Below, in pieces: positions 8,665 through 18,300 of a stretch of 39,382 nucleotides of DNA. The stretch comes from Verrucomicrobiota bacterium (lineage in GTDB: Bacteria; Verrucomicrobiota; Verrucomicrobiia; Limisphaerales; SIBE01): NCBI GenBank assembly GCA_016871515.1, contig VHDE01000046.1:1-39382 (forward strand), read 5' to 3'. Below the pieces are notes generated by a model. That model was not told where the DNA came from and searched no databases. It saw only the letters and a program-made list of their open reading frames with translations. A program made the position numbers and the translations under genes. How positions within the stretch are numbered: the first letter of the stretch is position 1; each line of letters starts with the position of its first letter.

Positions 8665-9825
8665 TTAACATTTACCACTCACTTGCCCCAAGAGAACCGC
8701 TCTCCTGGCCCCTGTGGTAGCAGGCATGTTGCCTGATTTGCCGATAAATCGATAAAAGGCCAGGAGAGCGAACGCAGCGGGTTCAACGCTTTGCAATGGC
8801 CATCCGCGAGCCTCACAGGTTTCCATAAGGCCAGGGTGCAGAAGTCCGAACTGTTCACGAATCCGTTCGACCAGGAATGAATTCGCGGCTCCGCCGCCAG
8901 CCAATATCACCCGCTCGAGTTTTGCAGGCAGATGAAGCCGATAATTCAGCACGATTGAACGAGCGGTAAGTTCAGTGAAGGTCGCGAGTAAATCGAACTT
9001 CGATAGCTTTCGTCGTTTCATCTCGCTCAGGGCGGGCACGAGAAAGCGTTCACCGAACATCTCTCGTCCTGTGCTTTTAGGTGGCTTCTGGAAAAAATAC
9101 GGATGCCGCATCCATTTCGCCAACAGCTCTTCACAGACGGTGCCTTTCCGAGCCCAACGCCCGTCGGCGTCCATCCTAGCCTTGCCTTGGGTTAAGCGCT
9201 GCACGGCAAGGTCGATGAGCATGTTGGCCGGCCCGGTGTCGAAGGCAGAGATGTTCGGTTTTTGTCCGCGCCGCCAATCAAGGGAAGTGACATTGCTGAT
9301 GCCGCCCAAATTGTTAATGCAAACATGCCGGCCAATTTCACCGAAAACCACTTTATGAAAGAGCGTTGCGAGCGGGGCGCCTTGCCCTCCGGCCGCCAAG
9401 TCGGCAGCGCGAAAATTATTCACTACCGGCACGCCCAGCGTTTCGGCCAGATAGGCAGGTTCGCCGAGCTGAAACGTTGCCGCGTTATGCGTCGCCGGGC
9501 GATGAAAGATTGTCTGGCCGTGCAAGCCGACAAGGCATGGCTTTCTTTTGCCTAATCCGCGCCGCGCCTCGTCAGCGTAGAATCTCCCCAGATCATGATG
9601 CAATTGCGCAAGCTCATGACTGCGAGAATCCCCGCGCGCCGCTTCGACCAAACGCCTCCGCAACCATCCGGGAAACGGAGCTTGCCAATATTGCCGCAGA
9701 ACAATCGCGCATTCTCTAACCGAACAGACCGCAAAATCGACGCTGTCAATGCTCGTTCCCGACATGATGCCGAGAACGAGAAGCGGACGCTGGTTTAAGG
9801 CCATGTTAGCCTGCGAGCGTGTCAT
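8665..9825 (-). CDS. anmK: Anhydro-N-acetylmuramic acid kinase
   Basis: AnmK converts 1,6-anhydro-MurNAc from cell wall turnover into MurNAc-6-phosphate, in the cytoplasm, so that peptidoglycan sugar can be recycled. The 386 residues match the usual length. Visible motifs are GIMSGTSIDSVD near the N-terminus (nucleotide binding of the ASKHA fold), GLHGQTIFHRP, NNFRAADLAAGGQGAPL, NNLGGISN and FDTGPANMLID, all hallmarks of this family. ATG 9825 has GGAAG eight bases upstream; the in-frame ATG at 9804 is a second possibility. No murQ (the etherase acting next) is in the window. It is a single gene facing the response regulator, with an intergenic palindrome behind its start. Confidence 0.95.
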   Translation of the reverse strand: MTRSQANMALNQRPLLVLGIMSGTSIDSVDFAVCSVRECAIVLRQYWQAPFPGWLRRRLVEAARGDSRSHELAQLHHDLGRFYADEARRGLGKRKPCLVGLHGQTIFHRPATHNAATFQLGEPAYLAETLGVPVVNNFRAADLAAGGQGAPLATLFHKVVFGEIGRHVCINNLGGISNVTSLDWRRGQKPNISAFDTGPANMLIDLAVQRLTQGKARMDADGRWARKGTVCEELLAKWMRHPYFFQKPPKSTGREMFGERFLVPALSEMKRRKLSKFDLLATFTELTARSIVLNYRLHLPAKLERVILAGGGAANSFLVERIREQFGLLHPGLMETCEARGWPLQSVEPAAFALLAFYRFIGKSGNMPATTGARRAVLLGQVSGKC

Positions 9826-9862
9826 CTTAAATTCTTCCGAAGGTCCGCGGACTCGCGGAATA

Positions 9863-9920
9863 GGAGCGCGGAATTTATTCCGCTTCCACCGGTTTCAGTC
9901 AATGCCGAAGCGGAATAAAT
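9863..9920. repeat. Variable-core palindromic element (AT-core version, one side degenerate)
   Basis: The left part reads GGAGCGCGG (9863-9871) then a core AATTTATT closing into CCGCTTC (to 9886). Inside it GCGGAAT and ATTCCGC are a perfect hairpin with a 2-base loop. ATTTATTCCGCTTC (9873-9886) is repeated inverted as GAAGCGGAATAAAT (9907-9920), 14 of 14. The same frame with a different core is found at 18863-18886 and a related one at 30880. The right-hand GCGCTCC and GGTTCAT ends seen in those copies are missing here, so this is probably a decayed copy. It lies between the divergent-side start of anmK and the end of the HlyD gene. Confidence 0.7.
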
Positions 9921-10065
9921 CAGGAATAAATCAAGATGGGAGGTAAGACCTGGCGTGGGCAATTGACTTTTTCGCCCAGGTTCGACAACGACCCGCCTTG
10001 AAAAAGGGCATACTCAGGGGCTTTTCGCTATGTGGCGAAGGTGAACTCATTAAGACCTTCCTCAT

Positions 10066-10084
10066 TCCCGGTCAGGTGCCGGGA
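10066..10084 (-). terminator. Weak hairpin after the HlyD gene
   Basis: TCCCGG (10066-10071) and CCGGGA (10079-10084) flank a 7-base loop directly after the HlyD stop at 10087, read on the minus strand. A second stem, GAAGGT (10037-10042) with ACCTTC (10055-10060), follows. Neither is followed by a U-run, so intrinsic termination is uncertain. Confidence 0.3.
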
Positions 10085-10086
10085 CG

Positions 10087-11361
10087 TTAGTTAGCAAAAC
10101 GCTTTAGCCCGTCTGGTTTGATTTCGTCAACAGGCTGCTTCTCTTGAGAAACCTGCAAAGGCTGAATTCGCTGGCCGTCCTTGATTCTGTCGCCTGGGTA
10201 GAGAATCACCTCCTCACCCGCCTTGATCCCATCAAGCACCTGAGATTCGACACCACTGGCGTGGCCAATTGTGACCGGGCGAAATTCGGCGCGATTTCCG
10301 TTCAAAGCAAAAACGGCCCAGTTTGTGCCCCGGCGAAACAAGGCGCCCGTCGGCACTTTCAACGCGCGCTCGTCTTCCCACATGATCACGCGGCCCTCGA
10401 CGCGGAAATTGTCGCCCACACTTCGCCGCTGCTCGACCGGCGTAATCAGATCAGCCACCACATTGACGCGCTGCTCTTCGACCCCCAGCGCCGAAACTTT
10501 CGTGAACGCTGCGGGCTCAACGAGACGAACAACTGCCTGCAACGGTTCTGCACCGCCCCAATGCTCCAGTTCAACCTTCGTCCCAGGAGCGATGGCCGCC
10601 CCGTCGCGCGAAAGGACCTCGATGACAACTTCCAAATCGGTCGGATCGCCAATCTCCAACAATGGCGTTCCAGACGCGACGACGCGGGTGCTTTCTTCGA
10701 AGACGCGCAGGACGCGCCCGGTGGCGGGCGCTTTCATCTCCACTGGCGCACGCGACGTACTATGCCCTTTGCCCGCCACCGAACTGAATTCGGCCAATTC
10801 TGCTTCCGCTTGGCGCAGGGAACTTTCTGCGGCGGCCAATTCGCGCGCTGTCAACGCTTCGCGCCATTGGATGTTTTCGAGCTCCTGCGCCGAGAGCGCT
10901 TTTTCGGCGAAGAGTTTTTCTACACGCTGCAATTCGCTTGCAGCGAATCGGTGCGCATCCTTCGCGCGCGCTAGATTGGCCGTTGCCACGTCTCGGCGCG
11001 CTTCGGCTAAGGCGCGTGTGCGAGCGTCCAGCAGAGCGGGTGGAATAGGATCGATGACGGCCACGACCGTTTGGTTGGACACGACCTCGGCGCCCGCTTT
11101 GAACGGAATTCTCCGCAATTGTCCAGCCACGGGCGCTGTGACTGTAAAGCGTTGTTTGATACGCGTCTTTCCTTCCTCATTCACGGTTGCTCGCAACGGA
11201 CCGATGGCCGCTTTGGCTGTTTCCGCGGGCCTTGGCCTCGGCCAGAGACCGGCGACAATCAATCCAAGCACAACAGCGGCGCCGACGTACGGCAGCCGGC
11301 GGCGCACCTTCTGCCAGGATGCATTGCGTTTGTGATTAGGCGCGGACTTTGGGTTAATCAT
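10087..11361 (-). CDS. HlyD/MacA-type periplasmic adaptor (membrane fusion protein)
   Basis: A 424-residue adaptor linking an inner membrane ABC transporter to an outer membrane exit. A single membrane anchor lies at about residues 24-42 after a basic N-terminus. It is followed by the first half of a lipoyl/barrel-sandwich domain (FTVTAPVAGQLRRIPFKAGA), a long helical hairpin rich in Ala, Glu and Arg (about 110-190), the second lipoyl half (APATGRVLRVFEES) and beta-barrel and membrane-proximal domains. Proteins like this work with MacB, DevC or RND pumps. The two upstream genes on the same strand are the ABC ATPase and FtsX permease, so a MacAB/DevBCA-like tripartite exporter is the natural reading. 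No TolC-like gene is nearby. Substrate unknown. The gene starts 103 bases after the permease, with a hairpin between. Confidence 0.9.
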   Translation of the reverse strand: MINPKSAPNHKRNASWQKVRRRLPYVGAAVVLGLIVAGLWPRPRPAETAKAAIGPLRATVNEEGKTRIKQRFTVTAPVAGQLRRIPFKAGAEVVSNQTVVAVIDPIPPALLDARTRALAEARRDVATANLARAKDAHRFAASELQRVEKLFAEKALSAQELENIQWREALTARELAAAESSLRQAEAELAEFSSVAGKGHSTSRAPVEMKAPATGRVLRVFEESTRVVASGTPLLEIGDPTDLEVVIEVLSRDGAAIAPGTKVELEHWGGAEPLQAVVRLVEPAAFTKVSALGVEEQRVNVVADLITPVEQRRSVGDNFRVEGRVIMWEDERALKVPTGALFRRGTNWAVFALNGNRAEFRPVTIGHASGVESQVLDGIKAGEEVILYPGDRIKDGQRIQPLQVSQEKQPVDEIKPDGLKRFAN

Positions 11362-11389
11362 CTTATTCGCAAATATTCAGACTCGGTAG

Positions 11390-11409
11390 GGCGGCGCTGC
11401 TGCGCCGCC
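11390..11409. repeat. GC-rich hairpin between permease and HlyD genes
   Basis: GGCGGCGC (11390-11397) and GCGCCGCC (11402-11409) pair around TGCT. The flank GGTAGG precedes it, and ATGAACCTGGTAGGAC lies just after at 11427-11442; both words recur at other palindromes in this window. It lies inside the presumed exporter operon and could reduce expression of the distal HlyD gene or protect the upstream mRNA. Confidence 0.6.
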
Positions 11410-11464
11410 TTGGCAAAGCCACGATGCATGAACCTGGTAGGACATACAAATCGCAGACGAACCT

Positions 11465-13831
11465 TTACTCCGGCGCTTTCAACGCGCCAACCAGATTCAG
11501 TTGGTTCAATCGCCGGAGCACGAACAATCCCGATAGCGTTGAGGCCACGACGACCACTGACACAGCAAACGCGTAGTTGGCCGGACTCAAAACGAGCGGG
11601 AGCCGCACGGTCTCCGTGCTGACTTGCGTGATAAGAGTGGTGGCGAGCACGGTGCCGAACGCCAGACCGATCGGCACGGCAATCAATGCCAAAATCACCA
11701 ACTCGGTCACCACCACAGCTCCGACCTCGCGTTGCGAAAATCCGATCACCCGCAGCGTAGCCAGCTCCCGAGACCGTTCCGCAAGCGAAATGCGCGCGTT
11801 GTTATAGACGACCCCAAAAGCGACAATTGAAGCGCAGGTCAGATAGATTGATTGAATCACGTTGATGCTGGCCGCGGTCGTCTTTCCAAAATTCTCGCGG
11901 ATCGATTCTTTAATCACGACCCAGGCCACGCTGGGAATGCCTTTCAGAGCGCGCAAGAAGTCGCCGCGTCGAGCCTGGTCCACACTAAGAGTCGCGCCCG
12001 TGATCACGTCGCCTTCGCCGAGCAAGCGATTCAAAGCATCTATTTCCATGTGGGCTGTGACTCCTGCGAAATCGTCGTGCAAGCCAAGCAGCGGCACGTT
12101 GCGCACCAGTCGCCGGCCTTCGAGAAACTCCACGGTCAGCTCGTCGCCAAATCTGGCGCCCATCACATCCGCCAGCTTCGACGAAAGAACGATTCCATTT
12201 TTCGGCAATGGAATCTCCCGCTGGTTCTCCTCAACAATTCGAATGTGCAGGCCGCCTTCGATCACGCCTTGAATGCCGATCTGCCGATGGCGATGTCCGA
12301 AACGAATCCGCGCCACCGCAGTTCGGGTCGGCTCCACAGACCAAACGCCAGGCAGCTGCCCCAACGCGTGCTGTGCGCGAGCGCTCGAAGGCTCCACCAG
12401 CCCCACGGTGACATCCTGGCGCGAGTTCAGGTCCCATTTGATTCCCAGGACGGCGCCCAAACCTTCGCGGATACACGTCGGGACTATGAGGATTCCCGTG
12501 GCCAGGGCGAGGCCAATAATGGTGAGCAAAGCTTGAACCGGCTTGCGTTCAATGTTACGCACCGCGATTCGAAACGTGTGCGAGAACAAATGTGCGATGC
12601 CGGTTCGTTCCACGAGAGCCGGGCGATAGTTGGCCGGCGGTTCGGGACGCATCGCTTCGGCAGGCGGGAGTGTGGCGGCGCGGCGCACCGAGTTGAACAC
12701 ACCCAGCGTTGCGGCCCCGGCGCTCACACCTAGCGCCCAAAGAAGCGCGCTGCGGTCGAGCTGAAACTCGAGCGTCGGAAAGCGAAAGAAATTGTGGTAA
12801 ATCTGCACCAGCCGTCGGCCGAGCACGACGCCGCCGACGCTGCCGAGGATGGTGCCCAAGCTCACCATAACGAGCGCAAACTTCAGGTAATGCGTCACGA
12901 TTTGGCGGTTCAGAAATCCAAACGCCTTCAGAATCGCAATCTGTTCTCGTTGCAGCGCCAATAGGCGTGACAACACGGCATTCGTCATAAATGCGCCGAT
13001 GCTCAGGAAAACCAGCGGAAAAGCGAAAGCCAGCACCCGGAGGACGGTAATCTCGTCCGAGACTCGAATGTGCGATGGATGATCCGGGCGGCCGTAGCTG
13101 CCGCGTCCGCCGTAAGGCCTAAGCAAATTGTCCAAGGCCGCCATCAAGGTGCGTTCGCTCGCTCCCGGCTCCAGCGTCAGCGAAAGAAAATTGAAAGCGC
13201 CATAAAGATCGAAGGCATACGCGAGTTCCTCGTAGGGCATCCAGAAAATGCCATAGGTGCGGTTGTCCGGCAGCGCAGCCCCTGGACGCGATTCGAACAC
13301 GAATTCGGGCGATAACACAATTCCGGCGATGCGGAATTGTTGCCGGCGCCCATGCAGCAGCATGGCGATCTGATCTCCCGGTTGCAGTTGGTTAGCGTTG
13401 GCAAACGCCTCGCCGACCAGCACCTCGCGGCGTCCCCCTGGTTGGAGCCATCGGCCTTTCCGCAAATAAAGCCGGTTCAGTTCCGGCTCCCCGTAATCCG
13501 GCATCGAACGCACGTTGCCGCTCGCTGGTTCGTCCAAGCCGGGAATGTCGAGTGTGACCTGCGCGGAAAGTCCGGACTGGACCGTGCCTGCACCAGGGAT
13601 CTGGCGGACCTGTTCCAAGACCGAATTGGGGGCCCGCTTGAGATAAGCGAATACTTCCGCAAAGTGATGCGCCCGGTAGTATTGCTCCTGCGTCGATTCA
13701 AGTGAAAAGATCAGGCTTCGCGCCATGATCAACATGGTTAAGCCGCACGCCATAACCAAGGCCACGGCGAACACCTGCCCTTTCATATGGCGCAAGTCAC
13801 GCCACAACTTGCGATCGAGATGCGGCAGCAT
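11465..13831 (-). CDS. ABC transporter permease with two FtsX domains
   Basis: A 788-residue inner membrane protein with the duplicated FtsX layout. The N-terminal membrane segment (about residues 19-40, VFAVALVMACGLTMLIMARS) precedes a periplasmic MacB-PCD-like region and three membrane helices (about 265-380). A second copy begins near 430 (LLTIIGLALATGILIVPTC), with another extracytoplasmic region and three more helices to the C-terminus. The cytoplasmic signature IAILKAFGFLNRQI in the first half and ELATLRVIGFSQREVG in the second are the FtsX coupling segments. This matches DevC/YknZ-style exporters and LolC/E-like proteins; with the HlyD neighbour an exporter is most likely. The ATPase gene lies upstream, separated by 259 bases carrying two hairpins. 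Confidence 0.9.
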   Translation of the reverse strand: MLPHLDRKLWRDLRHMKGQVFAVALVMACGLTMLIMARSLIFSLESTQEQYYRAHHFAEVFAYLKRAPNSVLEQVRQIPGAGTVQSGLSAQVTLDIPGLDEPASGNVRSMPDYGEPELNRLYLRKGRWLQPGGRREVLVGEAFANANQLQPGDQIAMLLHGRRQQFRIAGIVLSPEFVFESRPGAALPDNRTYGIFWMPYEELAYAFDLYGAFNFLSLTLEPGASERTLMAALDNLLRPYGGRGSYGRPDHPSHIRVSDEITVLRVLAFAFPLVFLSIGAFMTNAVLSRLLALQREQIAILKAFGFLNRQIVTHYLKFALVMVSLGTILGSVGGVVLGRRLVQIYHNFFRFPTLEFQLDRSALLWALGVSAGAATLGVFNSVRRAATLPPAEAMRPEPPANYRPALVERTGIAHLFSHTFRIAVRNIERKPVQALLTIIGLALATGILIVPTCIREGLGAVLGIKWDLNSRQDVTVGLVEPSSARAQHALGQLPGVWSVEPTRTAVARIRFGHRHRQIGIQGVIEGGLHIRIVEENQREIPLPKNGIVLSSKLADVMGARFGDELTVEFLEGRRLVRNVPLLGLHDDFAGVTAHMEIDALNRLLGEGDVITGATLSVDQARRGDFLRALKGIPSVAWVVIKESIRENFGKTTAASINVIQSIYLTCASIVAFGVVYNNARISLAERSRELATLRVIGFSQREVGAVVVTELVILALIAVPIGLAFGTVLATTLITQVSTETVRLPLVLSPANYAFAVSVVVVASTLSGLFVLRRLNQLNLVGALKAPE

Positions 13832-13917
13832 TCGTGTTAGCGGTTAAGATTCGTTGCGCAGAATTCTATTAATTTTCAATCTGCAGTGCTCCCGCAGATT
13901 TGGGCCCGCTCGAACTG

Positions 13918-13988
13918 GCGAACGCGCTGCCGACTGCAAGTCGGCGATACAGCAGAGTGAAACTCTGCCTTACAGGGAAGGCGTTCGC
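13918..13988. repeat. Nested double-hairpin repeat between ATPase and permease genes
   Basis: Outer arms GCGAACGC (13918-13925) and GCGTTCGC (13981-13988) enclose two perfect 7-bp hairpins: GCCGACT/AGTCGGC (13929-13935, 13939-13945) and GCAGAGT/ACTCTGC (13952-13958, 13962-13968), each with a 3-base loop. The three nested stems form a cloverleaf-like fold, but there is no anticodon arm or CCA-type acceptor, so it is not a tRNA. It occupies the 259-base gap inside the exporter cluster. Confidence 0.65.
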
Positions 13989-14090
13989 GTCCGAACAAAG
14001 ACAGACAGTTCGGTTGCAGCTACGATGCCTCAGAAAAAAGGGCGCTTTTGACTGCATTGTTGTGTTTGGACAGAACGGATCGCCATATCA

Positions 14091-14843
14091 TCACCATTTC
14101 AACGTCTGCGGCGCCACCCGAAACGAATTCTCCCGCACTTGTTGGACCCGGCCATCCGAGAAATGGACCACGCGGTCCGCCATGTCCGCCATGACGGCGT
14201 TGTGAGTAATAACTACCGTCAGTGTCCCGAGGTCGCGATTAATGCGGTCAATCGCTTCGAGCACCACGATGCCGGTGCGAACATCGAGTGCGCCGGTCGG
14301 CTCGTCGCAGAGCAGCACTTGCGGACGCTTGGCGATGGCGCGCGCAATGGCCACTCGTTGTTGTTCGCCGCCCGAGAGCTGCGCCGGAAAATGATCGAGA
14401 CGCGCGCCGAGGTTAACCATTTCGAGAGCTTCTTCCGGCGGCATCGGGTCGCGCGCAATCTCGGTAATCAAGCCTACATTTTCACGCGCCGTCAGGCTTG
14501 GTATCAAGTTGTAGAACTGGAAAACAAACCCAACAGCGTTCCGGCGATAACGCGTCAGTTCTGACTCGTCCGCACTGGTGAGATCGAGGTCGCGGTAATA
14601 CAGCTCTCCAGACGTCGGCGTATCAAGCCCACCCAAGTTGTTCAACAACGTCGTCTTGCCCCCTCCTGAAGGACCGAGCAATACGATGAGCTCGCCGGAA
14701 AACAGATCGAGGTCTACACCGGCCAAAGCGTGCACGGTGGTGGAGCCACTGCCGTACGTCTTGCTGAGTTTGCGCACGCAAAAGACACGCTCGCGTGGCA
14801 CGCTGGTCCCAGCCGGAATGTGTGTCGCTTCCATGAACACCAT
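14091..14843 (-). CDS. ABC transporter ATP-binding protein, MacB/LolD type
   Basis: A 250-residue cytoplasmic ATPase. Walker A GPSGGGKT (residues 57-64), Q-loop in [12 protein letters not shown], signature [16 protein letters not shown], Walker [13 protein letters not shown] and a switch His in [11 protein letters not shown] are all intact. The sequence [16 protein letters not shown] is characteristic of the FtsX-associated (LolD, FtsE, MacB) branch, which powers membrane extraction or mechanotransmission, not classical import. First gene of the three-gene set ATPase-permease-HlyD on the minus strand. The start at 14843 (ATG) gives about 20 extra residues before the domain; an internal ATG is possible. 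No adjacent regulator. Confidence 0.9.
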   Translation of the reverse strand: MVFMEATHIPAGTSVPRERVFCVRKLSKTYGSGSTTVHALAGVDLDLFSGELIVLLGPSGGGKTTLLNNLGGLDTPTSGELYYRDLDLTSADESELTRYRRNAVGFVFQFYNLIPSLTARENVGLITEIARDPMPPEEALEMVNLGARLDHFPAQLSGGEQQRVAIARAIAKRPQVLLCDEPTGALDVRTGIVVLEAIDRINRDLGTLTVVITHNAVMADMADRVVHFSDGRVQQVRENSFRVAPQTLKW

Positions 14844-15349
14844 GTTCGGATAAACTTCCTACGCCGTTTGGCCCGTCTCAATCGCCCGTTTCGGCGCCGA
14901 TGTCAACTCAAGGCCTCTTAATTAGTGTATGGCTGCATCGGCTGCATGGGATTTGAATCCCGTTGGAATTCATCCCGCACACGCATGCAATCCACGTTGA
15001 GCATTGCCGAACTAGATCGAGACCTGCGACATTGGTACATTCCGCCTTTAGATTGAGCAAAGCCGTTTCAAGGCAGGGCGAACCTGCCGGTGAGCCGGCC
15101 AAACAATAATCGCGAATTGCTTCTGAATGCTCACCGGCAGATTCGCCCTACCTTGAAACCGCCTTGTTCAATCTTTTTGGAACAAGCCTTCGCTAGAGCT
15201 ATGAGAGTTCTTACAGCTTCCAGCCGCGGGAGAGTCAAGCAGGAAACTCAGGAAACTCGTTGAAGCGTTGAAGCTTGAGGTTTAAAGGATGGCCCGGTAA
15301 AAATCCTCGAACGCATCATGCTATTAACTCGCGAGGATTTACCAACTGC
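14844..15349. other. Divergent intergenic region between ABC ATPase and DUF1553 genes
   Basis: About 500 bases without a gene, expected to hold the promoters of both divergent units. It contains the long inverted repeat 15051-15173 and, just before the DUF1553 start, two small tandem duplications: AGGAAACTC twice (15241-15258) and GTTGAAGC twice (15259-15274). A 14-base palindrome GGGATTTGAATCCC near 14949-14962 has no other tRNA-like parts around it. No clear sigma-70 promoter pair could be picked with confidence. Confidence 0.5.
15051..15173. repeat. Long imperfect inverted repeat, 45-bp arms
   Basis: The arms 15051-15095 and 15129-15173 are reverse complements at 40 of 45 positions around a 33-base loop. 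The outer part begins GATTGA and the inner part ends CTGCCGGTGAGC. Read as minus-strand RNA, three of the five mismatches become G-U pairs, so the fold is more stable in that direction. The word AGGGCGAA inside recalls the TAGGGCG flank of the hairpin at 11390. No coding potential. Best read as a palindromic mobile element of the MITE/REP class or its relic. Confidence 0.8.
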
Positions 15350-18300
15350 ATGAGGAAAAGTGCAATCGTGGATGGAGATCGGTTAGGAGAGGCGAGACGC
15401 GCGCTCCTGCTAGTTCTGTCTGTTGTTGCGGTGCTTTCGTTGACTCTGTCTCCGGCCTTTGGTGAAACGAAATCGGAGGGGCTCGAATTCTTCGAACGCA
15501 ACATTCGTCCGGTGCTGGCTGACCGTTGTTTCAAATGTCACAGCGCACAAAGTGAGAAGCTCAAAGGCGGTCTTCATTTGGACAGCCGTGAAGGAATGCT
15601 CAAAGGAGGCCACACCCGTCCGGCCGTGGTTCCGGGCGACCCTGAGAAAAGCCTGCTCGTAGAGGCAATCCGTTATGCGAACATCGACTTGCAAATGCCT
15701 CCCAAGGGCAAACTGAGTGAGAGGGAGATTGAGGCATTTGCCACCTGGATAAAGCTTGGCGCCCCTTGGCCCGATGCACCCAAGGCGGCACACAGCAGCA
15801 CCTCTTCAACTTTCGATTTGGACAAGCGTCGTCAGAAACATTGGGCTTGGCGGCCCATCACGTCGCAACGACCACCCACAGTCCAGAACGAGGGATGGAT
15901 CCGCAGTGCAGTCGACCGATTTGTTCTCTCGAAGATCGAGCAAAGCAAATTACATCCGGCTCATCCCGCCGACAAAGCAGTCCTAATTCGAAGGCTTTAC
16001 TTTGACTTGATTGGACTTCCGCCCTCACCCGACGAACTCAAGGCTTATCTCGATAATTCATCGTCTGACGCTTATGAGAAAACAGTAGACCGATTGCTGT
16101 CCGCACCGCAGTTCGGCGAACGCTGGGCGAGACATTGGCTGGACTTGGTGCGTTATGCCGAGACGCTCGGTCATGAGTTCGACTACGCGGTGCATAATGC
16201 CTGGCGCTACCGCGACTATGTCATTCGCGCGCTCAATGAGGATGTTCCGTACGATCAGTTCGTGACGGAACATGTCGCCGGCGATTTGTTGGCCAAGCCC
16301 CGCCGTCATCCAACAGATGGATTTAATGAATCACTGATCGGGACAAGTTTCTTTTGGTTAGGACAACGGGAGCATTCGCCGGTGGATGTGCGCCAGCATC
16401 AGGCCGAGCTGATCGACAACCAAATCGATGTCATGACCAAAACATTCCTCGGTCTGACGGTGGCCTGCGCGCGTTGTCATGACCACAAGTTCGATGCGAT
16501 TTCGACGCGGGACTTTTATTCGCTTTACGGTGTCCTAAGCAGTTCTCGATACGCCCAGCGCGCGATTGATCCGCCGGAAAATCTTCAACCGAAGATCGAA
16601 CGCTTGCAGAGACTGAAAACGGAACTGCGCCAAGCGCTGGACGCTGGCTGGTCCAGCCAAGCCATGGAATTCAGCCGATACTTACGGGGGGCGGCGCTGG
16701 CGGATTCCAAACACGCGGATGGCACGGCGGGCCCTAGCGCGCCAGCGGGAGCAGATCGGTCTCTACGTGATGTCGCTGCTGAACTCGGTCTGGAACCCAA
16801 ACGTTTGGAGCTTTGGATGAAGGTCCTGGGCGAACCGGCGATCACCAACGCTGTTCATCCGTTCTCAGTTTGGGCCCGGCTGTCGCGGCGTCATAGGCAG
16901 TCTTCGGCGCAATTCGCTGACGCATGGAAAGCGGTCGTTCGCGAATGGCGCGATGAAACTCCGCGTAACAAGTTAGCGCTTCGAGCCGGTGAAAACGTGT
17001 TCATCGATTTTGTCCGGACCAATTACCAAGGTTGGTTTATCGATGGCGAAGCATTTGGTTCGGGGCCAAGCCGCGCGGGCGAATTAATCGTGGGTGACAC
17101 CAACACGCCGATCTCGCTCGTTGCCGAACCGGCCGCGCATAGTGGAGCGCCATCGCGGCGGTTGCAAGGCGCGCTTCGGTCGCCCACCTTCGAGTTGCGT
17201 CAGCCTTACATCCATCTTCTTGCCGCGGGGCGTGAATGCCGGATCAATCTTTTCATCGACAACTTCACGATGATTCGCAATCCGATCTACGGCGGTCTCA
17301 AGAAATACCTTAATACCGATGCTCCGCAGTGGATCACGATTGACGTTTCGATGTGGCAAGGGCATCGCGCCTATCTTGAATTCAGCGATATAACGACACC
17401 TGACCCCGCTGACGATGGAAAGAAGCCTGGCTTTGGCATAGAAGGCTATATTGCCGTCAGCCGCATCCTTTTCTCGGATCAAAAGTCGCCTCCGGCTTCT
17501 GTTCCTTCGCCGGCCGCGGCACGGCTTCTTGGCGCAGACGACGTCGATTCACTTCAAACGCTGGCAGACCGTTATCAGGCTGCGGTGATGAAAGCCATCG
17601 ACTCGTGGCGCACCAATGCCGCAGCAGAGTCTGTGGAGTCCAAAGCGCAAATCGGGTTACTGGTTTGGCTTTTGCAACGCGGTTTGCTCGAATCAAAATT
17701 CCAAGAATCCGCCGATCCTTCCTTTCTCGGCGTGTCAAAACTGTGGGAGGAGTTTCGAACTGTCGAGTCATCCATCCGCGAACCAATGCGCGTTCCCGCG
17801 ATGGCTGACGGCAGTGGTTTGGACGAACACGTGTTTGTTCGTGGCAGTCCCAAAAACCGCGGAGAGGCTGCTCCCCGGCGTTTCCTGACGGCTCTTGCGG
17901 GTGCGGATCAGCCGGCGTTCAAACAAGGCAGTGGGCGGCTTGAATTGGCGGAGAGGATGACCGATCGATCTAATCCATTGTTGGCCCGTGTTATGGTGAA
18001 TCGCGTTTGGCACCATCTCTTCGGTCGAGGGATTGTGCCGACGCCGGACGATTTCGGCGTGCTGGGGCAGCCGCCGTCGCATCCGGAACTTTTGGATTGG
18101 CTCGCTGATTGGTATCGGACTGAAGGCCGCTGGTCCACGAAGAAGCTGATTCGTTTGCTCGTCACATCGAACACTTACCGGATGTCGAGCCAGTCCGCTG
18201 ACATCGAAAGCGAGCGCAACGATCTGAACAACGTTTGGTTGCATCGGATGCCAGTGCGGCGGATGGAGGGGGAAGTGATTCGCGACGCGATTCTTGCGGT

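Noticed and set aside
10271..11335. Plus-strand frame of 354 codons inside the HlyD gene
   Set aside because: Antisense to an adaptor protein with clear domains; Ser/Arg/Thr-rich shadow.
14940..14970. tRNA T-arm look-alike (GGGATTTGAATCCC)
   Set aside because: No acceptor stem, D-arm or anticodon arm can be built around it on either strand.
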